46,844 nt of DNA from Paludibacter sp. (GCA_027450045.1 DAIDKM010000019.1:1-46844), one strand, 5' to 3'. Positions 1-9,557 are shown, counted from the first letter of the stretch. The notes: generated by a model from the sequence alone, not told the origin. Translations and numbers: made by a program.

Positions 1-881
1 ATGTGCCTTCTATTAATGCCGGTAAAATGGAAAATAAGGGAATTGAATTATCTGTAAACACCAAGAATTTGACCGGTAAATTTGAATGGTCTTCCTCTTT
101 CAATATTTCCTACAATCAAAACAAAGTAATCAGTATCAATGACACTGTGCCTATGCCTACAGGGAGTATCGGATTGAATTATAACTTAGCCTTGATACAG
201 GCAGGACACCCTATTAATGAGTTTTATGGATATGTGACCGATGGTATTTTTCAGACTCAGGCTGAAGTGAATAGTCATGCATTACAAGTACCTGGGAATG
301 ATCCGTATAATCGCACCTCTCCCGGGGATATACGGTTCAAAGATCTTAATAACGATGGGGTGATCAATGGCAAAGACCGTACGTTTTTGGGAAATCCAAA
401 CCCGACATTCATTTTTTCATTAAGCAATACGTTTTCATATATGGGATTTGACTTAAGTATTTATCTTCAGGGAGTCGCTGGAAATAAAATATTGAATGCC
501 AATCGGCTTTATGATGAAAGTATGTATGCGGCATATAACCAGACAACGGCAGTGCTATCCCGCTGGACAGGACCCGGAACCAGTAATTCTATGCCTCGTG
601 CTGTGTACAACGATCCAAATGAAAACACCCGCCCATCCGACAGATATATTGAAGATGGCTCTTATTTGAGAATTAAGAACGTAACGCTTAATTATACAAT
701 CCCTCAAAAACTTTTAAAGCCTATTTCAATTGCTTCTGCCCGCGTTTATGTTTCAGCCGAAAACTTATATACACTGACAAAATACACGGGCTTTGATCCT
801 GAAGTCGGGGCAAATGGAATAGACAATAACGTTTATCCTGTTACACGTACTGTAAGCATAGGTGTTAATCTTGGTTTTTAA
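1..881 (+). CDS. SusC/RagA-family TonB-dependent outer-membrane transporter, C-terminal part
   Basis: Only about the last 293 codons are present; the reading frame runs in from the left edge, so the true start lies outside the window. The segment holds late beta-barrel strands and ends in the terminal aromatic strand VSIGVNLGF, as SusC/RagA porins do. Other typical pieces are FKDLNNDGVI (a DxNxDG loop), FLGNPNPTF and the AENLYTLTKYTGFDPE block near the end. SusC proteins import oligosaccharides across the outer membrane using TonB energy, with a SusD lipoprotein as lid. The susD gene begins 20 bases downstream, so the two are almost certainly co-transcribed. The plug domain and any N-terminal extension cannot be seen. 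Confidence 0.95.
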   Translation, partial: VPSINAGKMENKGIELSVNTKNLTGKFEWSSSFNISYNQNKVISINDTVPMPTGSIGLNYNLALIQAGHPINEFYGYVTDGIFQTQAEVNSHALQVPGNDPYNRTSPGDIRFKDLNNDGVINGKDRTFLGNPNPTFIFSLSNTFSYMGFDLSIYLQGVAGNKILNANRLYDESMYAAYNQTTAVLSRWTGPGTSNSMPRAVYNDPNENTRPSDRYIEDGSYLRIKNVTLNYTIPQKLLKPISIASARVYVSAENLYTLTKYTGFDPEVGANGIDNNVYPVTRTVSIGVNLGF

Positions 882-901
882 TATTCTAAACACAAATTCA
901 T

Positions 902-2377
902 ATGAAATACATAGTATATTTATCAATTTTCACTTTGTCTGTGATATTAATGGGATGCAGCAATGATTTCCTGAACAAAGCGCCGGAAGATTCCATCAAT
1001 ACATCCAATTTTTTCCAGACTGAAAGTGATGCTGTTTCTGCTATTAACGGTGCGTATCAGCCTTTACAGTGGCCGAAGTTGTACAACATGCGCATGTGGA
1101 CATCCGATATCTATGCCGGCAACAGTGTTGTGGGGGCTGGTGGCGGAACTGATGGAATAGAAACACAGGAAGAGGCCAATTTTGTCACAGCGCCTGACAA
1201 TGCTGGCGTGCTCGATTTATGGCGGGGACCATGGCCAGGCATACTTCGTTGTAACATTATATTACAAGAAGTTCCCGGTATGAATATTAATACAACAGTA
1301 AAAAACAGGGTGTTGGGAGAAGCACATTTTCTTCGCGGTCTCTATTATTTCATTCTGGTACGATTTTTCGGAGATGTACCATTAGTTACTGAACCAGTAA
1401 CCCCCGGAGATAACCTTCGCCCTGCAAGAACACCTAAAGCAGAAGTCTATAATCAAATTATTTCCGATTTTTCGAATGCAATAACACTGCTGCCTCCTCG
1501 TGAGAGTTATTCGGGTTCTGATGTTGGTCGTGCTTCAAAAGGATCGGCAGAAGGAATGCTTGCAAAGGTTTTTCTTACCCTTGGCAATTGGCAGCGGGTA
1601 GTCACTCTTAGCGATTCGGTCAAAGGTTTAGGTTATGCTTTAGATGCTAACTATGCAGACAATTTTAATCCGCTTACAAAAAATTCGAAGGAGTCATTGT
1701 TTGAGATACAATATTCGGGAAGCGTAGCATATAATTTCTGGTCAAACGAAAACCAAGCTTCCTGGACGAGCACCTATATGGGGCCACGTGGCTCTAATAT
1801 GGTCGCTGGTGGTTGGGGCTGGAATCAACCTACACAAGAGTTTGTCAATTCTTATGAACCTGGGGATTTGCGAAAGGATGTGACAATCCTTTATCAGGGA
1901 TGTCCGAAATTTAACGGTATGGATTATTCAAGCAGCTATTCCACTACAGGATATAATGTGCGGAAATTTTTGGTGCCTATGTCGTTAGCTTCATCATACA
2001 ATAACAGTCCTGAAGATTTTCCTGTATTGCGTTATGCAGATGTGCTTTTAATGAAGGCTGAGGCTTTGAATGAAATGGGACAAACATCCCAAGCTGAGGA
2101 GCCTTTGAATGAAGTTCGTGCCCGTGCCGGATTGGGAGCCATAAGTGGCCTTTCACAAAGTGATATGAGAAATAAGATTCTTCATGAACGACGCATGGAA
2201 TTAGCTTTTGAAGGCCAACGTTGGTTCGATTTGATTCGTGTAAACAATGGTCAGTATGGAATTGATTTTCTGCATTCTATCGGGAAATTAAATATGAATA
2301 CTAAATTTCTTTTGATGCCAATTCCTCAGGTAGATATTGACGCAAATCCAAACTTGGTACAAAACCCCGGTTATTAA
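902..2377 (+). CDS. SusD/RagB-family glycan-binding lipoprotein
   Basis: 491 residues, usual length for SusD. It starts with a lipoprotein signal ending in LMGC, so Cys19 should be lipidated and the protein anchored at the outer-membrane surface. Family marks are NDFLNKAPEDS just after the lipid anchor, the TPR-containing region with RGLYYFILVRFFGDVPLV (about residues 145-162), VLRYADVLLMKAEALNE (about 378-394) and the C-terminal ELAFEGQRWFDLIR and LMPIPQ motifs. SusD proteins capture the glycan and close the SusC barrel. The gene follows the susC end by 20 bases and precedes a SusE/F-like gene by 28. Substrate cannot be read from SusD itself; the GH66 neighbour suggests an alpha-glucan with 1,6 links. 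Confidence 0.96.
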   Translation: MKYIVYLSIFTLSVILMGCSNDFLNKAPEDSINTSNFFQTESDAVSAINGAYQPLQWPKLYNMRMWTSDIYAGNSVVGAGGGTDGIETQEEANFVTAPDNAGVLDLWRGPWPGILRCNIILQEVPGMNINTTVKNRVLGEAHFLRGLYYFILVRFFGDVPLVTEPVTPGDNLRPARTPKAEVYNQIISDFSNAITLLPPRESYSGSDVGRASKGSAEGMLAKVFLTLGNWQRVVTLSDSVKGLGYALDANYADNFNPLTKNSKESLFEIQYSGSVAYNFWSNENQASWTSTYMGPRGSNMVAGGWGWNQPTQEFVNSYEPGDLRKDVTILYQGCPKFNGMDYSSSYSTTGYNVRKFLVPMSLASSYNNSPEDFPVLRYADVLLMKAEALNEMGQTSQAEEPLNEVRARAGLGAISGLSQSDMRNKILHERRMELAFEGQRWFDLIRVNNGQYGIDFLHSIGKLNMNTKFLLMPIPQVDIDANPNLVQNPGY

Positions 2378-2405
2378 TCATACGTAAATTAAACACTAAC
2401 ATAAA

Positions 2406-3863
2406 ATGAAAAAACACACTATAATGCACATTCGTGTGCAACATGTGCACGCAAGCCTTGCATTTTGTTCCCGTAGCATTCTGTTTTTTATTATTGCGAT
2501 GATGATGGGTTCCTGTCAGGATAATTTGATGAATAATATAGCTGTGGCTGGCCCATTAGCCATTACTTCATCGACTGACAATCTTGTATTGGCTCAGAAA
2601 AATGATAATTCAACTGCGCTGACTTTGAATTGGACAACAGGAACAAATCATGGCACAGGATCTTCCATTGCTTACGTATTGCAAATAGATAAGAAAGGCA
2701 ATAATTTTGCGACAGCGATTCAGTTTAATATGGGGAAAGGAATATATACTAAGAGTTTCTCCGTTGCCGAACTGAATGATTCTTTGCTTCATCACTGGCA
2801 ATTTCAGGCGGGTGTTGTTGCACAGCTTGAAGCACGGGTCATTGATACGGTGTATTCTGCACCAATGACAAAAGATGTTTCCGGATCAGTGTATATAAAT
2901 GTGACGCCTTATCAACCGGTAAGCAAAACTTTGTATTTGATTGGGGATGCTTCTCCCAATGGTTGGGATGCCAATACGGCTATTTCCCTGACTCCAAGTA
3001 TTACAGATCCTACAGTGTTTATTTATCAAGGATCTTTAAATGCCGGAGCATTAAAATTCATTACAACCTTGGGGCAATTCTTGCCTTCTTATAACGAAGG
3101 TGCCGATTCCACTCACATTGTTTATCGTACTGACAATAGTCAGCCTGATAACAAGTTTACTATTTCGGCAGCAGGATTATATAAGATTACCGTGAGTCTT
3201 TTGGATTCTACGATTTCCATTGCTAAGGCGACAGCGCCACCTTACAGCACCCTATATCTTGTAGGAAGTGCTGCTCCGAACGGGTGGAATATAGCTAATG
3301 CTTCTCCATTAGTTCAGAGCATTAGCAATCCGTTTATTTTTACATACCAAGGAGTCTTGAATGCAGGGACATTTAAATTTCCAGTCAATACAAGTACGTC
3401 ATGGGGGCAAAATATGTACATGCGGGTTAACGATTCTACCATGTATTTACACCAGGGAGGAGCTTCTGATGATAACCAATGGACAATAGCAAAGAAAGGA
3501 TATTACACGTTAACGCTGAATTTGGCAAATAACACGATCAAAATTTTACGTACTGAACTTTACATAGTAGGGGACGCCACTCCTATCGGGTGGAGTATAG
3601 ATCAGGCAATTGCCTTAACAGAAGATGCTACAGATGGTTGTGTCTTTACATATAATGGTCCTTTAGTAGCTGGGCAGTTCAAATTTCCTGTAAACCGGAA
3701 TACTGATTGGGGGCAGGATATGTATATGATGGTTGACAATACGCACATGTATCGACATGTCGGCGGTGCTTCCGACGATAACAAGTGGACAATTACCACG
3801 GCTGGCAACTATGTTATTACAGCAAACGTGGAAACGCTATCAATAAGTATTCAGAAACAATAA
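2406..3863 (+). CDS. SusE/SusF-like surface glycan-binding lipoprotein with three tandem modules
   Basis: 485 residues. The lipobox MGSC places the lipidated cysteine at residue 37, so the N-terminus is long; ATGs at codons 7 and 32-34 are alternative starts and the first is kept only provisionally. After an N-terminal SusE-type domain (about 40-165) come three related modules beginning LYLIGDASPNGW, LYLVGSAAPNGW and LYIVGDATPIGW. Each carries a YQG/YNG...AG.FKF core, and the last two share WGQ.MYM and GGASDD.(Q/K)WTI. These resemble the starch-binding modules of SusE and SusF, which hold polysaccharide at the cell surface. The gene closes the susCD(E/F) block and is followed directly by a strong hairpin terminator. 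Ligand is inferred, not shown. Confidence 0.88.
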   Translation: MKKHTIMHIRVQHVHASLAFCSRSILFFIIAMMMGSCQDNLMNNIAVAGPLAITSSTDNLVLAQKNDNSTALTLNWTTGTNHGTGSSIAYVLQIDKKGNNFATAIQFNMGKGIYTKSFSVAELNDSLLHHWQFQAGVVAQLEARVIDTVYSAPMTKDVSGSVYINVTPYQPVSKTLYLIGDASPNGWDANTAISLTPSITDPTVFIYQGSLNAGALKFITTLGQFLPSYNEGADSTHIVYRTDNSQPDNKFTISAAGLYKITVSLLDSTISIAKATAPPYSTLYLVGSAAPNGWNIANASPLVQSISNPFIFTYQGVLNAGTFKFPVNTSTSWGQNMYMRVNDSTMYLHQGGASDDNQWTIAKKGYYTLTLNLANNTIKILRTELYIVGDATPIGWSIDQAIALTEDATDGCVFTYNGPLVAGQFKFPVNRNTDWGQDMYMMVDNTHMYRHVGGASDDNKWTITTAGNYVITANVETLSISIQKQ

Positions 3864-3871
3864 CACAATTA

Positions 3872-3928
3872 AAACAAGAGAAAGGGTTGTCTGATTCTCA
3901 AAAGACAACCCTTTCTCTTGTTTTTTTT
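3872..3928 (+). terminator. Strong intrinsic terminator between the susE/F-like gene and the GH66 gene
   Basis: Perfect 21-bp arms at 3872-3892 and 3903-3923 enclose a 10-base loop, and a run of T at 3921-3928 follows. It starts 8 bases after the susE/F-like stop and ends only 16 bases before the GH66 start codon. No TAnnTTTG promoter is visible in between, so the GH66 gene is probably transcribed by read-through, and the hairpin may also protect the 3' end of the upstream mRNA. Confidence 0.85.
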
Positions 3929-3944
3929 CTTAAATTAATTACTC

Positions 3945-5702
3945 ATGAGACTTTCCCCATTTATGTATTTGTTTTTTGCCTTTTCAGTGCTTGCTACTTC
4001 TTGCAGCAAAGGCAATAATGTTCCTTTATCTTCTATTCAAAACACAGCTTCATCTGTCACAATTTCTACTGATAAGGCTTGTTATTCACCAGACAATGTG
4101 GTGACTTTTACCATTGACCATACGCTTCCAGCAACGGCAAAAGTGAGATATCGTCATTTATTGAATGTGGTTGCTGAGAACACTCTTTCGGGAACTACCT
4201 GGCAATGGACAGCTCCGAATACTGATTTTACGGGCTACATGGTCGATGTTTTCGATACGGTAAATGGACAAGAAGTAATTTATGGCAGTATCGGAGTGGA
4301 CGTCTCATCTGATTGGTCAAAATTTCCACGTTACGGTTTTTTGTCGGCATATCCGCAAATGACCACAACGGCTATTGATTATGTCATTAATAATCTGAAT
4401 AGGTACCATGTTAATGGAATTCAGTTTTATTATTGGGAATACGAGCACCATCAACCTCTTGCAGGAACGGTAACTAATCCTGCCAGCGAATGGTTAGACA
4501 TTGCCAATCGTGATACCTATTTTTCTACAATTAAAGGCTATGTCGATGCAGCACATGCTTGCAACATGAAGGCTATGTCATACAATTTGGCGTATGGAGC
4601 GTTGAGCGATGCTGCTGCTGACGGTGTTTCCGATCAATGGTATATTTATAAAGATGCTTCACATACTACCAAAGATGTATGCAATCTTCCCGCTCCGATG
4701 TTCAAAAGTAATATTTGGTTGCTCGATCCCTCTAACACGTTGTGGCAAAAATATATTGCTGCTAAAACGCAAGATGCTTATACTGCTTTTGGGTTTGATG
4801 GTTATCATATTGACCAGTTGGGTGATCAGGGAACTGTGTATAATTATTCGGGTCAAACGGTCAATTTATCTATAGCTTTTGAGAGTTTCATCAATGCCAT
4901 GAAAACCGATCAGTCAAATAAACGATTAGTGATGAATGCAGTGAATCAGTTTGGGCAGCAAAACATAGCAAATTCTCCGGTGGATTTTCTTTACACCGAA
5001 GTTTGGAGTCCTAATGATGGTTATGCTGATTTGGCAACCATTATTGCCAACAATAACACTTACAGCAATAATACTAAAAAGACGACGCTTGCTGCTTATA
5101 TGGATTATGACATGGCTAATTCCACGGGTTTTTTCAATACTCCGGGAGTTCTAATGACTGATGCGGTAATTTTTGCGTTTGGAGGATCACACCTTGAACT
5201 GGGAGAGCACATGTTAGACAAAGAATACTTTCCAAACAATAACCTACAAATGAAAGGAGATTTGAGAGACGCGTTGATTCATTATTACGACTTTCTGGTG
5301 GCTTACGAAAATTTGTTGCGAGATGGTGGCGTCACGAACACCCCGTCAGTTGCGTGTTTGGATGGGAAAATGGCTCTTAACCAATGGCCGCCTCAAATCG
5401 GAAGCGTGGCAATATCCGGAAGGGATATGGGAAATGAGCAGATAATTCATTTGTTGAATTTCACCAATGCCAACAGCCTCAACTGGCGTGATACGAACGG
5501 CACACAGACGACTCCCAATACCATTATGAATACAAAGGTTTCGTTTTCAACCACTAAAATAGTGAAAAATGTATGGATGGCTTCTCCTGATTATAATGAT
5601 GGTACCCCACAAGTACTATCCTTCACACAAACGGGCGGGAATGTTGTGTTTACTTTGCCAAGCCTACAATATTGGGATATGGTGGTTGTGGAGTACAATT
5701 AA
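3945..5702 (+). CDS. GH66 family glycosidase (dextranase or cycloisomaltooligosaccharide glucanotransferase-like), lipoprotein
   Basis: 585 residues with a lipoprotein signal ending in LATSC (Cys20). After an N-terminal beta-sandwich (about 35-125) the GH66 barrel begins at YGFLSAYPQM. It contains HVNGIQFYYWEYEHHQPL, then GFDGYHIDQLG with the probable nucleophile Asp290, and DFLYTEVW with the probable acid/base Glu352. A C-terminal beta domain closes the protein. GH66 enzymes cleave alpha-1,6-glucan (dextran) internally or make cyclic isomaltooligosaccharides; the insert typical of the cyclising enzymes is not evident, so endo-dextranase is favoured. The lipid anchor suggests surface action feeding the SusCD pair. 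The start codon lies 16 bases beyond a terminator hairpin. Confidence 0.9.
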   Translation: MRLSPFMYLFFAFSVLATSCSKGNNVPLSSIQNTASSVTISTDKACYSPDNVVTFTIDHTLPATAKVRYRHLLNVVAENTLSGTTWQWTAPNTDFTGYMVDVFDTVNGQEVIYGSIGVDVSSDWSKFPRYGFLSAYPQMTTTAIDYVINNLNRYHVNGIQFYYWEYEHHQPLAGTVTNPASEWLDIANRDTYFSTIKGYVDAAHACNMKAMSYNLAYGALSDAAADGVSDQWYIYKDASHTTKDVCNLPAPMFKSNIWLLDPSNTLWQKYIAAKTQDAYTAFGFDGYHIDQLGDQGTVYNYSGQTVNLSIAFESFINAMKTDQSNKRLVMNAVNQFGQQNIANSPVDFLYTEVWSPNDGYADLATIIANNNTYSNNTKKTTLAAYMDYDMANSTGFFNTPGVLMTDAVIFAFGGSHLELGEHMLDKEYFPNNNLQMKGDLRDALIHYYDFLVAYENLLRDGGVTNTPSVACLDGKMALNQWPPQIGSVAISGRDMGNEQIIHLLNFTNANSLNWRDTNGTQTTPNTIMNTKVSFSTTKIVKNVWMASPDYNDGTPQVLSFTQTGGNVVFTLPSLQYWDMVVVEYN

Positions 5703-5762
5703 TCGCTAAACAAAATACTATTGTCCGAATACTTTCGGTATTAATCAACTAAAAAATCAAAA

Positions 5763-8444
5763 ATGGTGCTACGTAATTTATTTCTGGCAATGCTTGGCTG
5801 TTGTTCACTTCAGGTGTCGCTGGCACAGACTTCACGAATAATTTATAAATCGAATGCTTACAATATTTATGGAAATCGGGTGGAACAAGGCAGGTTTAGA
5901 GCAGAGGCCTTGTCAGACACTGCATTATCCTCAAATTATCAAAGTCCTGAATCTGAAAGGTATGGTCCGACAATCTGTTTTAAATTCAGTATTAACTTGC
6001 GTGACAATGAAATGCGTTCTCAGGAAAATCATTGGGTTACGATACAACCCATGAATGGGGAATGTGTGACTATGGTTCAGTTTGGCAAACCGTCCATTGA
6101 TACAATTCCCGTGGCAAACGGAGTTAACTTGGCTCCTAATACCAGATGGAATATTCGTCTTGATATGCGCGCTGTGCTAAAGGCTTTTAATGAGAAAGGC
6201 TATTATACGCTTTATAATGGTGATAAATTGTATAGGGCTGATTTTAAAGGAGTATATATTGCAGGCGGGACACGTCCTTTGTCATGGGATTTTAATAATC
6301 TTGGAAAGCAACCCGAATATCAATTGAAAGATCCTGACGGTGATGGTATTTACGAAACCACACTTATTATGAATGCCAAAGGGAATGAACAGAAAATTAA
6401 ATCCAAATGGGCGCTTTCAAAAGACGTTTCGGCGTTTCCGCAATACAAATCGGACTTTCCACTATCAGATGCCTTATATAATCTGGCATTGGAGGAAATG
6501 ACAAAAGCGATTGAACCTGACAGTACTTTTCGAACAGGGAAAGAGTGGGCTGGAGTTTGGACGCGTGATATCAGCTATAGTATTATTTTGTCAATGGCTT
6601 ATTTGCAGCCCAAAGTAGCTAAATACAGTTTGTTGCGAAAGGTGAAGAATGGAAGAATAATTCAGGATACAGGGACCGGGGGAGCTTATCCTGTTTCAAC
6701 AGATCGTATGATTTGGGCAGATGCAGCATGGGAACTTTACAAAGCTACCGGTGATACTATCTGGCTTAAGCAGGCTTATGCTATTATACTCAATTCAGTG
6801 AATGATGATATGAGAAATGCGTATGATCATGTCACGGGGCTTGTACATGGAGAATCGACGTTTCTTGATTGGCGGGAACAAACTTATCCCAAGTGGATGC
6901 AGCCGGCTGATATTTATGAATCGGAAGATTTGGGAACGAATGTAGTTCATTACCGTGCAAATATTGTTTTGTCGAAAATGGCTGACTTGTTGCATAATGC
7001 AAAGGTTGCTGTTTTTTATAAGAAGCAAGCCGGGGAAATCAGAGACGGATTAAACAAGTGGTTGTGGATGGAGGACAAAGGATATTATGGGCAATATTTA
7101 TATGGTCGAAATTATAGAATTCTTTCGCCAAAAGATGAAGCGCTTGGTGAAGCACTGAGCGTGTTATTCGATGTTGCCGATGCTCGGCAGAAAAAGTTGG
7201 TGATAGAAAATACACCAATTACCGATTTTGGCATTTCGTGCATTTATCCACAAATACCGGGTATCCCGCCTTATCACAACAATGCGGTATGGCCATTTGT
7301 GCAATCGTATTGGGCGCTGGCTTCAGCAAAAGCAGGTAACGAAAAGTCAGTATTAGAGTCAATGGCTGCTATTTATCGCCCTGCTGCTCTGTTTCTTACT
7401 AATAAGGAGAATTTTGTTGCAAGCAGCGGTGATTTTGCTGGTACGCAAATTAATTCCAATAACATGTTGTGGAGTCTTTCAGGTAGCTTAAGCCTTATTT
7501 ATAAAGTGATTTTCGGGATTGAACTTACAAAGAATAAACTCATCTTTCATCCTTTTGTACCAAAAGCGTTGGCAGGAACCCGCTCACTAACTAATTTCAG
7601 ATACAGGGAAACTGTTTTGAACATCGAGATGCAAGGTTTTGGTAGTATAATCAAGTCGTTTGAATTAGATGGAAAAGCAGCAGAGCCTTCGATTCCATGT
7701 ACACTGACCGGAATGCATACCATAAAAATTGTGTTGGCAGATAGAGAATTGTTGGATTCAAAAATTAATCAAGTTGCCAACTATACCAGCATTGATCTTC
7801 CTGTTGGAAGTATCTCTCATGACATACTCTCGTGGCATGCCGTGAAGGGAGCTGTAAGTTATACTATTTTGAAAAACGGACATCCCGTATTCCAAACATC
7901 TGAATTGTCGTATAAAATGAAAGACTCAACCTATTCAGAATATCAGGTGGTTGCTTTTGATGCAAAAAGAATCGGCTCTTTTGCAAGTGAACCAGTCGTT
8001 AATAATGGTGGTAATTTTTCACGGGTATTTGAAATAGCAAACTATACACCCAAGGCAACAGATGATTACAAAAACTATTCGGGTACAGGCTATGTTGAAA
8101 TCAGCAAGACTAAAAACAGAAGCATCTCTATACCTGTAAATATAAAACATACTGGTAAATACGCAATTACTTTTCGTTATGCTAATGGCAACGGGCCTAT
8201 AAATACTGAGAATAAGTGTGCAATTCGAACGCTAAAGGTTGACGGTATCCAAGTTGGGGCAGTTATTTTGCCTCAAAGAGGAACTAACGAATGGGCAAAC
8301 TGGGGCTATAGCAATGCTGTCCATGTACTGTTAAATCAGGGGAACCATCTGATGACGCTGTCTTTTGAGACTTACAATGAAAATATGAATGGGAAGATTA
8401 ATCAGGCAATGCTGGATGCCATAATTATTACCCGGTTAGAGTAA
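5763..8444 (+). CDS. Large exported six-hairpin glycosidase with C-terminal CBM6/35-like module
   Basis: 893 residues. The signal peptide probably ends at VSLA-Q (about residue 21); a weak lipobox-like MLGC at Cys13 makes lipidation possible. An N-terminal beta domain (about 25-220, with DPDGDGIYETTL) leads to a helical (alpha/alpha)6 barrel (about 230-620). The barrel has WAGVWTRDISYS (Trp266-Asp269 region), STDRMIWADAAWELY and FLDWREQTYPKWMQ. That pattern resembles glycogen-debranching, GH15 and GH63 type clan enzymes, but I cannot assign a CAZy family. A fibronectin-like stretch follows, then a C-terminal module with YANGNGPINTEN and LKVDG, typical of CBM6/CBM35 folds. It starts 60 bases after the GH66 gene, so it may act on oligosaccharides that GH66 releases; exo-alpha-glucosidase activity is a guess. 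Confidence 0.75.
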   Translation: MVLRNLFLAMLGCCSLQVSLAQTSRIIYKSNAYNIYGNRVEQGRFRAEALSDTALSSNYQSPESERYGPTICFKFSINLRDNEMRSQENHWVTIQPMNGECVTMVQFGKPSIDTIPVANGVNLAPNTRWNIRLDMRAVLKAFNEKGYYTLYNGDKLYRADFKGVYIAGGTRPLSWDFNNLGKQPEYQLKDPDGDGIYETTLIMNAKGNEQKIKSKWALSKDVSAFPQYKSDFPLSDALYNLALEEMTKAIEPDSTFRTGKEWAGVWTRDISYSIILSMAYLQPKVAKYSLLRKVKNGRIIQDTGTGGAYPVSTDRMIWADAAWELYKATGDTIWLKQAYAIILNSVNDDMRNAYDHVTGLVHGESTFLDWREQTYPKWMQPADIYESEDLGTNVVHYRANIVLSKMADLLHNAKVAVFYKKQAGEIRDGLNKWLWMEDKGYYGQYLYGRNYRILSPKDEALGEALSVLFDVADARQKKLVIENTPITDFGISCIYPQIPGIPPYHNNAVWPFVQSYWALASAKAGNEKSVLESMAAIYRPAALFLTNKENFVASSGDFAGTQINSNNMLWSLSGSLSLIYKVIFGIELTKNKLIFHPFVPKALAGTRSLTNFRYRETVLNIEMQGFGSIIKSFELDGKAAEPSIPCTLTGMHTIKIVLADRELLDSKINQVANYTSIDLPVGSISHDILSWHAVKGAVSYTILKNGHPVFQTSELSYKMKDSTYSEYQVVAFDAKRIGSFASEPVVNNGGNFSRVFEIANYTPKATDDYKNYSGTGYVEISKTKNRSISIPVNIKHTGKYAITFRYANGNGPINTENKCAIRTLKVDGIQVGAVILPQRGTNEWANWGYSNAVHVLLNQGNHLMTLSFETYNENMNGKINQAMLDAIIITRLE

Positions 8445-8536
8445 TTTATTGGCCTTGAGATGCAACATTTTGAAAATGCGCTTTATGTCGGCAAAAAGAT
8501 ATGGATAGTGAAACCAGATTAAATTAGTTTTGTTAC

Positions 8537-8544
8537 TATATTTG
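8537..8544 (+). promoter_or_regulatory. Candidate -7 box for the SDR gene
   Basis: TATATTTG matches the Bacteroidota -7 consensus TAnnTTTG. No good -33 TTTG lies at the expected distance, so support is partial. Transcription from here would give a leader of about 150 bases, which contains an 8-bp inverted repeat (8578-8585 with 8616-8623). Confidence 0.3.
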
Positions 8545-8697
8545 CATCTGAAAAAGAAATAATCCACATTCATATCAGCCTGTTTCTTGCAAAATACTGC
8601 TCAAAATGATCTTTAAAACAGGCGGATTTTATGTTTATGCCAAGATCGATTGTCCTGCCAATTCATTGTAATGACCATCCGATCACAATAATATATC

Positions 8698-9498
8698 ATG
8701 ATGAACCTACAGCAAAAATATGGTAAGACAGCCATGGTGGCGGGAGCTTCGGAAGGTATCGGAGCTGCCTTTGCAACCTATTTGGCCGCTGAAGGATTCG
8801 ATTTGGTGTTAATAGCACGCCGTCTTGAACCGTTGCAACAATTGGCCGACAAGTTGCGAAACAGGTACCACGTTGAGGTGACCTGTATTTCTTGTGATTT
8901 GGCAAGCCCGAATGCCACAAAGCAAATAGAAGAAGCGTTGCAGGGTAAGGATATAAATCTGTTAGTCTATAATGCCGCGCTGTCCTATATTGGTCCGTTT
9001 ATAGAAAATTCCGTAGAGTATCATGAACAGATGGCTCAGGTGAATATGATTACTCCTTTGAATATGTTGCATGTGTTCGGCGAGAAGATGCTTGCCAAAA
9101 AGAGAGGGGCTATTGTGTTGATGGCGTCGTTGGCCGGTTTTCAAGGTAGTGGTTTCTTGACGATGTACGCTGCGACAAAAGCCTATAATCGTGTGTTAGC
9201 CGAAAGTCTTTGGTATGAATGGAAAAACAGTGGGGTAGATATCATAGCTTGCTGTGCAGGCGCTACGGCTACGCCTAATTTCAAAAATACACTGCCCGAA
9301 AAAACAAGTTTCTTTGCTCCCAGAGTGCAATTGCCGGAAGAGATACCTGATGAATGTTTCAAAAAATTGGGAAAGCGACCTTCCTACATCATTGGAAGAG
9401 GCAATCGCGTAGCATCTTTTTTTATGCAAAAGATGATGTCACGTAAAATGGCGATTACGGTGATGGGTGATAACACGAAGAAAATGTATCGGTTATGA
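8698..9498 (+). CDS. Short-chain dehydrogenase/reductase (SDR)
   Basis: 266 residues, classical SDR length. The cofactor-binding glycine motif reads AGASEGIG (Gly16, Gly20, Gly22), and the NNAG-like element is YNAAL. The catalytic set is Ser144, Tyr157 and Lys161, in LMASLAG and MYAATKAYN, with normal SDR spacing. An NAD(P)-dependent oxidoreductase acting on a small carbonyl or hydroxyl substrate is expected in the cytoplasm. The substrate is unknown; similarity in style to fatty-acid and steroid-type SDRs gives no firm clue. A second ATG directly follows the first, so the start is uncertain by one codon. It stands alone, about 250 bases past the glycosidase and 60 bases before an unrecognised gene. 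Confidence 0.9.
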   Translation: MMNLQQKYGKTAMVAGASEGIGAAFATYLAAEGFDLVLIARRLEPLQQLADKLRNRYHVEVTCISCDLASPNATKQIEEALQGKDINLLVYNAALSYIGPFIENSVEYHEQMAQVNMITPLNMLHVFGEKMLAKKRGAIVLMASLAGFQGSGFLTMYAATKAYNRVLAESLWYEWKNSGVDIIACCAGATATPNFKNTLPEKTSFFAPRVQLPEEIPDECFKKLGKRPSYIIGRGNRVASFFMQKMMSRKMAITVMGDNTKKMYRL

Positions 9499-9557
9499 TT
9501 TAGCGTTTTAAGATTATTCCAACCGGGTGTTTCATTTCTGTAATTCAGTTTTGTCCT

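Noticed and set aside
3785-4018. Open frame bridging the susE/F end and the GH66 start
   Set aside because: It runs through the terminator hairpin and out of frame over two well-supported genes.
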